NCBI GenBank assembly: GCA_024516035.1 | Contig: CM044967.1 | Span: 15,405,145 to 15,469,144, forward strand | Source: Bactericera cockerelli | Lineage: Eukaryota > Arthropoda > Insecta > Hemiptera > Triozidae | DNA: 64,000 nt | Direction: 5' to 3' | Shown here: positions 10,647 through 21,800 of the stretch, piece after piece | How the letters are laid out: each line of letters begins with the position of its first letter | Numbering within the stretch: position 1 is the stretch's first letter | Made by a program: the position numbers and the translations under genes | Notes under the pieces: model-generated | What the model saw: only the letters and a program-made list of their open reading frames with translations | What the model was told of the DNA's origin: nothing | Databases searched by the model: none

Positions 10647-10890
10647 TTGTTGTTGTAACCAACTTGGCTACAGCTGGGGGAGAGTGATGGTCTCAAGACA
10701 ACTTATTGAAAAGTTGGCTCGTCCTGAACCACAAATTTCCACGTGCGATCATCCCAACGTGAGAACTTGGTCTTTTTTTCTCAAGACATTAAACCCTTAG
10801 GAAACTGCAAGCTAGCCTGGGTTGTCAGAGTTATCTATTTGTGGTTAGTCTGTTCTCTGTTTATAGTCCTCCATTGACACACTGGTTTTC
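10647..10890 (+). repeat. Repeat family G, copy 1
   Basis: GTTGTTGTAACCAACTTGGC, then ACAGCTGGGGGAGAGTGATGG, GGCTCGTCCTGAACCA, ATTAAACCCTTAGGAAACTG and TCTGTTCTCTGTTTATAG. The same order of words occurs at 16165-16360 (+) and 22316-22498 (-). Flanking bases at 10930-11015 read TREEWRNAFEN on the minus strand, a weak hint of LINE origin. Confidence 0.6.
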
Positions 10891-11041
10891 TCCCTGTTTA
10901 CCGACCCCGAGACTCCTGTTTTGTATGCTTTCATCATCATCATTGTTTCTTCTTCGCGGCCAAAGCCTTAGCTTGGATGTTTTCAAAGGCATTCCTCCAT
11001 TCTTCTCTGGTTTCCACCAAAAATAATTATTATTATAATGA

Positions 11042-11430
11042 CCTGGGGCTCATTTCATAAAAAACTTTACACTTCATACTTGATGAGTTACGAAAAGCTA
11101 AAGTGTAAAGTATTTCTGTTTCATAAAGCTTTACAAGTCACTTTACGATTTCCCTTTGAACTGCCACTCAAACGTCCATTCCTAAAGTGTAAACAAATGA
11201 AATTATAAGAAAATATTTTGTTAAATTTACTTCATTTTCTTGTGTCTTTCAGTTTCTCTAATCAATTCAAACAAATAATAAGCACCATTAAAAATGGAGA
11301 AAATGTGTGGCAGTTCACTTGACAAATGACTTTAAAATCAATTTGTAAAGTTTCTGGAACAGAATTTGAATCATGAAGTGTAAACTCGTCAAGTATGAAG
11401 TGTAATGTGCTTTATGTAATATGCCCCTGG
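11042..11430. mobile_element. MITE with CCTGGGGC/GCCCCTGG ends, copy 2
   Basis: Nearly the same length and internal sequence as 399-784, including TTTACGATTTCCCTTTGAAC and the subterminal ACTTCATACTTGA on both arms in inverted orientation. Non-coding. Confidence 0.6.
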
Positions 11431-11554
11431 TTTTATAATATAAAACTCCATTTATAACAATTAATAATTCCGTGTCCGTGAGGCAGGGACAGATGCCTGA
11501 ATCACGGTGGTGAGAGGATTTTATGGACGCCCAGATCCAATGTCTAGGGTCCTT

Positions 11555-11812
11555 TCATGTCCATTGATTCTATTTGGTTTTAACGTCCTGACTTTACATA
11601 GTCAGTACGGGGGTTTTACCCTCCATTCGCTGGGAATCGTAGCAGCTACCCACATTAACCTCACCCAGCCAGGGTAGGGCCGGAATTGCCAGCCTCACGT
11701 GTTCGGAGGGAACAGAATTTTCTGTGCGAAAAGTCTGCTCCAACCGGGAATCGAACTCAGGATCTCTAGACTACGGGCAGTAGTCATAACCGTTACGCCA
11801 CGGAGGCTGGCT
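11555..11812 (-). mobile_element. SINE-C with tRNA-type head
   Basis: Best copy of this family: minus-strand CCAGCCTCCGTGGCGTAACG, CTGAGTTCGATTCCCGG, TTCTGTTCCCTCCG, GGCCCTACCCTGGCTGGGTG, AGGTTAATGTGGGTAGCTG, GATTCCCAGCGAATGGAGGG, then an AACCAAATAGAATC tail. A and B boxes are intact. Confidence 0.85.
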
Positions 11813-12008
11813 AAAACTCCATTAAAATTAACACTGTGACCTAGTGAGATCTATTGTGACCAAACCTTTACATTCACACGTTATTTTACACATCCCTAAA
11901 TTGTTTATAAATTCGGACCTCGATAACAAGTTTAGTGATTTTATCTATGTTATTCATCTTGTTTATACTGTTCATAATTTTTATCATTGTATGTACATAA
12001 ATATGTCC

Positions 12009-12152
12009 ACCGACCTCAGTAGCTTGGTCGATAAGGCGACGGAATTGTAACCTGGAGGTCCGTGGTTCAAGTCCCGGTTTCAGGGTAGATTTAGTAAAGC
12101 GAGTTTGAGTAGATGTGATATCACGAAAGTGGTTAACACAAATTTAATATAA
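12009..12152 (+). mobile_element. SINE-D (tRNA-derived)
   Basis: GTAGCTTGGTCGATAAGGCG (A box), GGTCCGTGGTTCAAGTCCC (B box), then GTGATATCACGAAAGTGGTT and AACACAAATTTAATATAATG. This is the reference copy for the family. Confidence 0.8.
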
Positions 12153-12385
12153 TGATGATACATAAATATGTCCTATTAATAAAGTATTCAATAATAATAT
12201 TTTACATAACTAACATTATGACGCAAATTACCGTACAACAATGGAAAGTAATCGGTTTATTACTTTTCCGGTTTCTTAAATTTCGTTTCCATCTTTGCGA
12301 AGAATCTTCGGGAGGAAAAATTGAAGAAGGAGAAAAATGAATTCACCGAAGGAAAGTTGTAAATACATCACCCAAGAGCGGGTCA

Positions 12386-12422
12386 CATAAAAACCATCTC
12401 GCGGATGTTACCGGTTTCATTC
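12386..12422 (+). promoter_or_regulatory. Candidate core promoter (TATA-like box plus initiator) of the secreted-protein gene
   Basis: CATAAAAA at 12386-12393 is followed by TCATTC at 12417-12422, which fits the arthropod initiator TCAKTY. The TATA-like box sits about 30 bases before the initiator A at 12419, the usual distance. This implies a 5' leader of about 410 nt before the ATG at 12830. Transcript data would be needed to confirm it. Confidence 0.4.
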
Positions 12423-12640
12423 TAGCCACTCACTTACCACAGGAAGGATTCCGAGAAATTTAATCTCATTATGTTGTTGTAAAATCACGTTTTATTTATT
12501 TTAAACGAAAAAAATTTACGTTATTTTTTTACTCTTTAAATAAACGTGTTTATTTTTAATCAAAATTTAATTAGACTTAATTTGTTTGTGGAAAGAAAAC
12601 GGAGCCATTTTCTGTGTGTGTGTTTTTTTTGTGAAAATTT

Positions 12641-12652
12641 ATGACTGAATGA
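12641..12652 (+). promoter_or_regulatory. Three-codon upstream ORF in the predicted 5' leader
   Basis: ATGACTGAATGA encodes Met-Thr-Glu-stop and lies between the candidate initiator and the main start. Minimal uORFs can lower translation of the downstream frame. Whether this one is transcribed depends on the inferred start site. Confidence 0.3.
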
Positions 12653-12829
12653 ACACCATTGGATTTTTGGATTTGTGCTTCACGACTTTTTTACAGCATT
12701 TGTGAGGATTTATTGTGTTTTTGTGATTTAATTCGTAATTTAAATACTTTTTCATCGGCATTCAAACTTTTTTAAAAAGAAAATAAATTCATCTCATCTC
12801 TTTGACAGTTTGTAAATACCTTATTCAAA

Positions 12830-15800
12830 ATGAAATCTAACATTTACAATATTTTGATTATTTTTTCTACCTACTTAATCCTGTTGGTAGTCATGTGCAG
12901 TGCCAGTGAAGTGACTTCTTCAGATGCCCAAAATGACAGCTCATCATCATCATCGATCGGAGTAACTTTACCGTCCTTTGATGCCTCGGAAGGTCAGTGA
13001 ATGATCCCTTTATTGAATAATAATAATAATATCGCCTTAATTTATACTGCCCGATTAGGACTATTAAGTTCCATTATGCTTGCAGTAAGACGAAGACGTA
13101 TTATTAAGTGGTGAAAATCCCAAATGGCAGTATAACTTTCCATGTCCCGGCTGGGTTTCGAACCCAGGACCTCTGGACACGCAGAGTGCCGCCTTTACCA
13201 CTTGAGCTACTGGGACGGACAGTTTTAATTGAAGGAAGTGTTTTTTGAGTGATTCCATTACTTTCCTTTCTAGAGCATAAGGAAAGTAAAATTTAGAGGA
13301 AGGAGAAAATTTTCTGTAATATTGAATTGAAGGAATTTGTGTAAGATTGAATTAGGTATATTGAACAGATCGCATTACTAAACTTTGAGTAAGATTGAAG
13401 TAGTTATATTGAACAGATCGCATTACTAAACTTTGTGTAAGATTGAACTAGGTATATTGAACAGATCGCATTACTAAACTTTGTGTAAGATTGAAGTAGG
13501 TATATTGAACAGATCGCATTACTAAACTTTGAGTAAGATTGAAGTAGGTATATTGAACAGATCGCATTACTAAATTTTGTGTAAGATTGAAGTAGGTATA
13601 ATCAAATTTTATTATACATTTTGAAACGGAACAGAGGGAACAGTCTTAATAAAATGCACTGTTTCTCTCAAAATTGGTTCTCATTCTGTGTCCTTTTGAT
13701 AATGGCATATTAAATGAGAGCGCCAAATTTTGAATCTGGATTTTAAATTTCTTTTTGAAATGAGATGAGCTAAGAACCAATCATTATATATTTATTTATT
13801 CACAACAATTAATCATAGTTTACAATTTACAAAAAGCAAGAAATAATACAAAATAAAATAATACAAAATAAACCAATCAGAGAAGACCTACACAAACACA
13901 GCTGATTATAGAAATATTTCACTTCTGTTGATCTCTGAAATGACCTTGTTATATTTTCTTTATCTTCACAGTGCCGGCTTTACCACTGAGCTACCGGGAC
14001 AGACCCAATACTATGAGGTTTTTTTCGGGATACAATGGAACAAGATTAGGTTTTATGTTCATCTCTTGGCTTTTTCTGATAATATAGGGTCTCTGATAAC
14101 ATTAAAAGACACACGGATAACTGAATATGTAGTGGGATTTCTAACCCATTGTCCGATGAACAGATAATAATATTGCCTTATTTATACTGCCCGATTGGGA
14201 CTAATGAGTCCCATTATTCCAGCAGTAAGCCCAAGACGTATTATAATGTGCTCAAATCCCAAATGGGAATATAAATTGTCATGCCCCGGCTGGGTTTCGA
14301 ACGTGCGACCTCTGATCTACTCCCTGTAGAGTATCTAGTTCGAATAATCTCACAGCCAAATACTTGATACCCTCCTCAATAGAATTGCCTGGATAGATAG
14401 CCATATCTGAAACAGCGTCTCAGCCTGGCGGTGCAGAGGGGGAATGCAGCAAGTATGCTTTCGGCTCTTCCGTCAGCTCTACAATCTATAATTTTACTAT
14501 TGTTTTATGTACTTTTAAATAAATAGATAGCCATATAGTTACAATCCCTCCAAGCCTGTAGTTTGGTATTTGAATTGGTATTGGTAAGCCTGTAGATAGA
14601 TGAAGCAAATCTCAACAATTCATTCATGTATGTAGGTATTATAGGTACATTCATTGAAAAAATAACATAATAATAATAAATTCTAATATGGTTTTGGCTT
14701 GGTTCTCTGGGCCCTTGTCAAAATTATTAACCTCCTTGTAAAGACAGTGGTAGAAGTGCTGAGTCATTCCTCCACTGTCTGGCTACCATCGTTCACGATG
14801 ACGCCACCTTATGAGGATGATGATGATGATGAAAAACCAACCTCTGTAGCTGAATTATTTAAGGCGGTGGACTCGCAACTTGGAGGTCGGTGGGTCGAGC
14901 CCGGAGCTCGTGTATTTCTAGGAAGGCAGGTTGAGGTTCTGTGACGTCGTAACTCCGATGATCAACACAAATTTGAGAGCTGTAGATTTCACTGAAATAG
15001 GTACTTATATTCTTAATCGTCTTTTCCCGCTCTTTATAATCATTATTGTGGTTAACACGCTAGTCTGGTAATCCAGGTAGCGTAGGGATCCGTTGGTTCG
15101 AATCCCACCCAGTGCATGAATTTTTCCTCATTAATTTGAGTAGGTGACCACATAACAATAAGACTCTGAGGGTTAGGTGGTAGAAAATGATTTGAGCATT
15201 AACCTCGCCCGGTGGTTACCTTCCACTAAAGAGTATTATTATCACCAGAATGTCATACGACGCTGTGTGTTGTGTCATAGATGGATTAAAAGTCAATTAT
15301 ACGTAACAAGGGATAGTCAACTTTAACTATAAAATTGTTAAGAATAAGGGAAGATATCATCAACAATATCACCAAACCTAATGAACGCATTGTTCATGTT
15401 CATGAACATCTTACTATCAGAGATGCGAATATTTTATAACGCATTTTCAAAAACTTCTTCTCAATTTCCAAGGTTCTAATATCTTTTAACAGCTCCTTTC
15501 TTTTTGAGTGTATAGTGAGTGAGTGAATATTTTAACTTTTCGCGAACTTCATAGGGTATTTTAGCCTAATGCATAAAATCTTCTTGGAAGGTCAAATACA
15601 AATGCCTTATTTACAATTTTTAAGGCATTTGTAATTGAGATACCTTAAAAAGTCCTTTATTTAAATTTTTAGAAATTTGAAATTTGAAAATTTCATGCCA
15701 ATAAAATTGGTTTAGCGTCAGTAGAGTATCTGTCCAATACAGAATGACACGTTCGATTTTTATTTCCTGGTGTGGCACAACCACCGTTAAGAAAGTATAA

Positions 15801-18800
15801 TAATATGTTTTCTTCACAACGTCCGAGATTATTGATTCGACGAGCGTCAAGATAATAATGATATTTAATTGCAAATATTGCCATATAAATACGATTAACA
15901 CTTTCTGTTTTAATGAGTACAAATTAAATAAAGCAGAACTATGAATCGTAAAGAGTTAGTAGTATAGTATTGTACCGAAACAGGAAGAGACACTGGCACG
16001 TACCAATGAAGAGGTCAGGACTTTCTTTTACCATAAAAAAAATGTCAGGTAGGCAGTTATGAACATTTGTTTCAGAATCAATCACGTTTGACTTTAGCTT
16101 TCGATTGGAGATATCCATATGTTGTAATTTTTATGTCATCATTGTCAACTTCATCATCATTGTTTCTTGTTGATGTAGCCAGCTTGGCTACAACAACAAC
16201 AGTAGCCAGCTTGGCTACAGCTGGAGGGAGAATGATGATCTCAACCATCATGAGGACTTGTTCTTTTTCTTTATAAGCCATTAAACCCTTGGGAAACTGG
16301 AAGCTAAGCCTAGTTTGTAAAAGATGGCTAGTCTGTTCTCTGTTTATAGTTCTCTAGCGAGTCATAATCATTGTCGTTTTCATCGGTATCATCCTGAACG
16401 ATGGTACACTAAAAATTGGAAAAAATCCCTCTATTCCTTAGCAGTTTATGATAAGTGCTTCTATCTATCACAAGAGTTATGTCAGAATTGCTTAAAACCA
16501 TTACTATATTGTCAAAGTCTCAAATATACGAGGAACCGATCCCAGTAGCTTGATCGATAAGGCGGGGACCTGTAACCCGGAGGTTGGTGGTTCAAGTCAG
16601 AAGTTCGGTAAAAATTTAGCAACGTGGATTTGAATAATTGTAACATCACGAAAGTTATTAACACAAATATGATAACCAACTTAAATATACGAGGAAAAAT
16701 CCATGCATTGGGTGAGATCCGAAAACACAAACTTCCACGCTAGCTGGATCACCAGACTCAAGATCTAACCATTTGACCACCGAACGATTGATGAAATCTC
16801 ATAGATTGATAACCTTTCCAAAATAAGTATCAGGTATATCAGTGTAAACAGAAAAACACCTGCAATAGTTTGAAAGAGCTTTGTGGCCAAGGCCTCTTGA
16901 AATAGTGCCAAGCTGTTAAAATTTAAATTGAACCTTTCTGGTAAGTGAATGAAATAGACTTCCTGCAAAGTACATTTACCGAATATGTGACCGAATCCTC
17001 ATTTGATCTAGCATCCTTATAGAACAATAACATTCTACTCGTATTTAAGACTGTTAAGAGTGTTAAGTATCACTTCTACTTTACTAACTACCAAGAAGAA
17101 ATAATATTTGATAGAAAGTAATTGCTTTTGTCTTTATCTCCTCGTGATTCGAGAAATAGAAAATACTTTTGATGTAATAAGGAATCTCCAATTAATTTGA
17201 ATTACCTGACAAAATCTATATTTGATCAAAATTACCGAAACTTAGTTTCATCAAACAACATTACAAGATACTTTCTCATCATGCTACTGAATATATTTCT
17301 TGGGCGTCTTAACTCCTCAGTAATTTATCAAACTAGATCTCAGATCCTAATCGTAATTCACCGTCTGATGTTTTGTTTCTAATTCATTCAATCGAATCTT
17401 AATGCCAAGTTTCACATAAAGAAATTTATCCTGAGGATTAGAGATAGAAAGTTCAAGGAAAAGGGAAGGTAAAAGGGTAGGAAAAAAGCAAAATTTGATT
17501 CTCATTTGGCAAATTAACTTTTGAAATAAAGTTGTTTTATTAACACATAAAGTAAATTGTTAGTATGTTAATTTTATTTAATGTTTGAAGGTATTTTACT
17601 CGTAGTTCAAATAGTTTCTGTTGAAAATGGGGTAGCATTATTATTTTATTGAATTAAATAAAGCTAATTATAAGGTAGAGTACAGTATGTTCAACTAGGT
17701 ATAGGTAATCAATAATGTACATTTAAGAACGGTGTGCATACCTAATGCTAATGCTTAATGTTAACATAGCATACATCTAATACACCACTAATTTCATAGA
17801 AGATACTTCGATGTAAATAGAATATATTTGAGAACATGGATAGAAACAATGTACATAAAATGCAGTAAGAAATACTTATGATCAGACAAAACATTAAAAT
17901 TAACGAGAACAATAATGCAAAGTGCGTTGATCGTTGCTCGGTCTCATTAATCTGTTTATCAGAGCTTAGTAAGTGAGAATATTTCAGCAAGCATAAATTC
18001 TAGTAAGTACAAACTTGTACTTTACAGAGATTCCAGAGATACATATCAGGTGCTTTGGAGCTGTCTGTGATAACACTCTAGCCCAATTAATTCAAGCAGC
18101 TGAGCAAACTGAGCATATTAACCACAATCAACATTTCCATCGGACAGTTTCCTGAAGAAACTCATACCGACCAAGTCCCTAGGTCATTAGTGGTGAATAA
18201 GGGGAAAGTTAAATGAAATGGGCCACCAATTGACAAACTGACCACGTGACAAAGAGTTGGAACACGCCCGATCTCTGCTTCTAATCCACCTAAGTATGCT
18301 TCAATTTCCAATATCACATTGGAAAACACCATGTTGAGGAAAATACCACAACCGTCTGAGATACCATACAACCACAGTTTCTGTAAGGATCTGCAATTCT
18401 GATTTTGTGACAACAGGAACACCACGAATAAAAATTTAGCTGATATTTCTTGTAGGTTTTAATTTATTGTTAAAGAAAATCTGAAAAAAATGAACAATGA
18501 AAGATTCAAGCAATTTTTTTTAATTTGAAAAAAGTAACAAGATGGTCAACGTGGACTACCTAATATCCTATGAGAGACAAAGGTACCGAAAACATGATTG
18601 AATTGTAATAAGCTAATAAGTATTTTTCACCTTCAAGTTGTTATCTTCTTCTTTCATTTTGCCTTTTCCCAAACCTACTTGAGGTCATTCCTCTGACAAG
18701 TTTCAAATCAATCTGACTAATTAAGGACTTAAAATTGTATGGTAGATTTTGAATAATAAATAAAGGTATTTCTAATTAAAACTAAGACATTTATACATTT

Positions 18801-21800
18801 TTCAATGTATTCCTAACAATGTAATAATATAGGGAACTCCTGTTTTCTTTTAGTAGATACAAATATCGTAAAGACAGAGGATTCCTCTATTTCTATGATT
18901 AACCTGAATCCTATTAGGGAAAGTGAACAATTCAACATACAGACTAACAAACGAATACGAAAATTGTCAATCATTTTCGGTATTTGGTATTGTTTAACGT
19001 AAACTATCATTCCTTGGCAACTGTTTCACCTAGCTCAGTTAAATAATTGGGAAATAACTGAGAAGAAAAATGTGTAATTAGGATTTGTTGTACCTGAACT
19101 ATCCGAACCACTATCAAACATCGTACCTAATTATGTATAATACCTCACCTAAAATGTGTAATTATAAATGAGAAATCTGACCACCTTTTTACTAACCTGA
19201 GAGTATTATGTATCAGTACACAAGTACTTGTCAGAATTTAGTCAGTTCCAGTCACAAAGGTTAAAAGATGCATAAAACGAAATTTCGATAAGAATCAACC
19301 ACTACTTAGAATTGATGACGATGACTTGACAACACTTAGGTATCCCTTATCAAAATTTCGAAGATCTTTCTGAAGCCTCAAGCTCTGCTACGAGGTTCCG
19401 TCGCACGTTTCAATTAGTTATGGTACCATTATCTTTCCTGGTTATAGGAATTAGCTCATACAAGTCTGGAAGAAAGCTGATGAATGATTAGGCCAGGTGT
19501 TGTCAATGTGTATCGTACTGACCAACAGTCCGCATCAATAGTTGGGTCCTTATGAAGTCATCCATGTAAAGCAAATGAATTGAGTGATCTATAGCTTCCT
19601 CAATTCCACCTATTGCTTATTATCTAATATCTATTACCTTTTCTCTGATACTTATTGTAAGTGTTTTATCACCACATTCGATTATATTAACTTAACGCTT
19701 GAGAGGAATCACTTATTTTACTGACTGTTTTCCTTGGTCACATTATAATATACGAGCAAACTAGGGACCGCTTAAAACCTTTCAGGATCATGCCTTTCGT
19801 TGAATTATGGATTTTTTTCCTTTCTTATTTTGGCATGTAGACAGATGAGTGAGAGAAATGCCTCAGTGGAAACTTGAGAACCTAAACTTTCTCGTTTAGA
19901 AAGTGAGATGACCCTTTAAAAAGTTTGTATTGAATGAACTAACATCTTTTTTAAATATCTCAAAAGGAACTTCCAAAATTTCTGAAACTCCAGGAAATTA
20001 TTTACATGCATAATTTTATTGCCTCCTATCACTGTTTTATTCCAACCCATCAGTGTTGTAAAATTTTCAGTACTACTTAATTTAAAGAAGAATCATAAAT
20101 CGCAAACGTATTTTTTTTTTTTTTTTTTTTTACTTTGTTATATTGATTTCATTACAACATAAACAGAATAAGAGGAGGAAAGTTTTATGTTGGTCTAATA
20201 TACTCGTACATAAATCTGATAAACGTTAGACTAACACTCTTCGGAACATACAGTATTGTAAATTCTTCTTTACAGCCTATTCTTCTTTACAGCCCAGCGT
20301 CATTTGCAATTTTTTGTGGTATGTCCCAGTGTTACACCAAACAAATTTTTCAATGGTTTCCTAGATAGTTTTCTATAAAATTTCTTATGACAAAGCCCAT
20401 ACAATCAGGTTTTAAATCGACAATCCCATATTATACCTAAAAATATTAATATTTGGTACACCAATTTGAAAACCCATTTTTGTTCGTTACCGCTACAGGA
20501 AAAAGGGTTTAGAAAATTATAATTAAGGAACAATGTACAAAGAACTACGTGCTTGCAGACAATAGCGTACTTTTTGTATGGCTCCCAACGAAGGAAAAGT
20601 ACACAAACTCTTATTCAAAGACACTAACTCGTCTTCAGAACTTGACTATAATTATCTACCCCGCCCTATCGATCGTTGTGTGTATTTTGTCATCTTATGG
20701 TTTGACCTAACACGTGCTTTCAAGACGCTCCATCACGCCAATCTTCTCAGGATCTTTAACGAAAAAGGATTAAACAGAAATATCAAAAACCTATCCAATA
20801 TAAGTAGTGCTTTATTTAGACTACAACAGCGCAGGACAGGAAGTTCGAAGATCTATTATACCAACAGTTTTAGAAAACACCTATTTATTGGTTGAAAAAT
20901 AATATTTCGAAGAGAAAGATTAAATTCTTCTTCGATGATGAATATGATGAATAATGGTTCCTCTCCAATTTTTCAGACCTTCTATTCTTTATTTCTCCAC
21001 TTTATCTTTGAAATTTCTCCACGAATTCAAGCAAAAACTGTTAATTTTTCCTTATTTTTTCTTTTGTTTTTCTTCAATTTTTACTGTCCCAAAACTTTCT
21101 CTGTTTACATCCCTCATCGTCGATATGAATCTGTATAATTCTCTTGATCATTCTACACACCTATCACATCACAACATGCATTTTGCTTTTCAATACTTGA
21201 AATTTATGCCTTTAAAAAAATTAAATTAGGAATAAGTGACAGAAAACGGGCTCCCAGAAAATTAATTCCTGAAATTGCTATAAAAAAAATTGAAAGGAAA
21301 TTTCCAAGATATTTTAGTCAATTCATTAAACGGTGAAGGTCTCACATTACTTGATTTGAAATGCACATTCTCCTCTATTTTATTTCTTCCAAGAGGTATC
21401 TTGGGGTCAAGTCGGTTATAAAGGTCATTAAAGTCAATACTAGTGAAAGGAAGAGAGGACCTAGTCTCAGAGTACAATATATTGCTGAATATTGTTGGTC
21501 TAATACCTAATATCTTGAAACTAATTATTCTTCAAAGAGCCTGAAGTGCTATAGCATGATAAAGAAAATAAATGAGGCTGTCATATAAATCAGTAGTCAT
21601 ATAAAACGGAAGTGTTATGAAAGATTTTTTAAATATTAAATAAATTTCAGGAGTAATCTAATAACAAGATCTTCTATATAATTTTATAGATAACTAGCAT
21701 GTTTCGAATCAGCACATGATCAATTTGATTAAAGTTTTCTTATCTGGTGATATCCAAGTCAGCTTATGAAAGTTCTTTAGTGGAAACACCGTAATCATAT

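Noticed and set aside
18162..18425. 87-codon minus-strand frame
   Set aside because: No recognisable motif and no context; probably chance.
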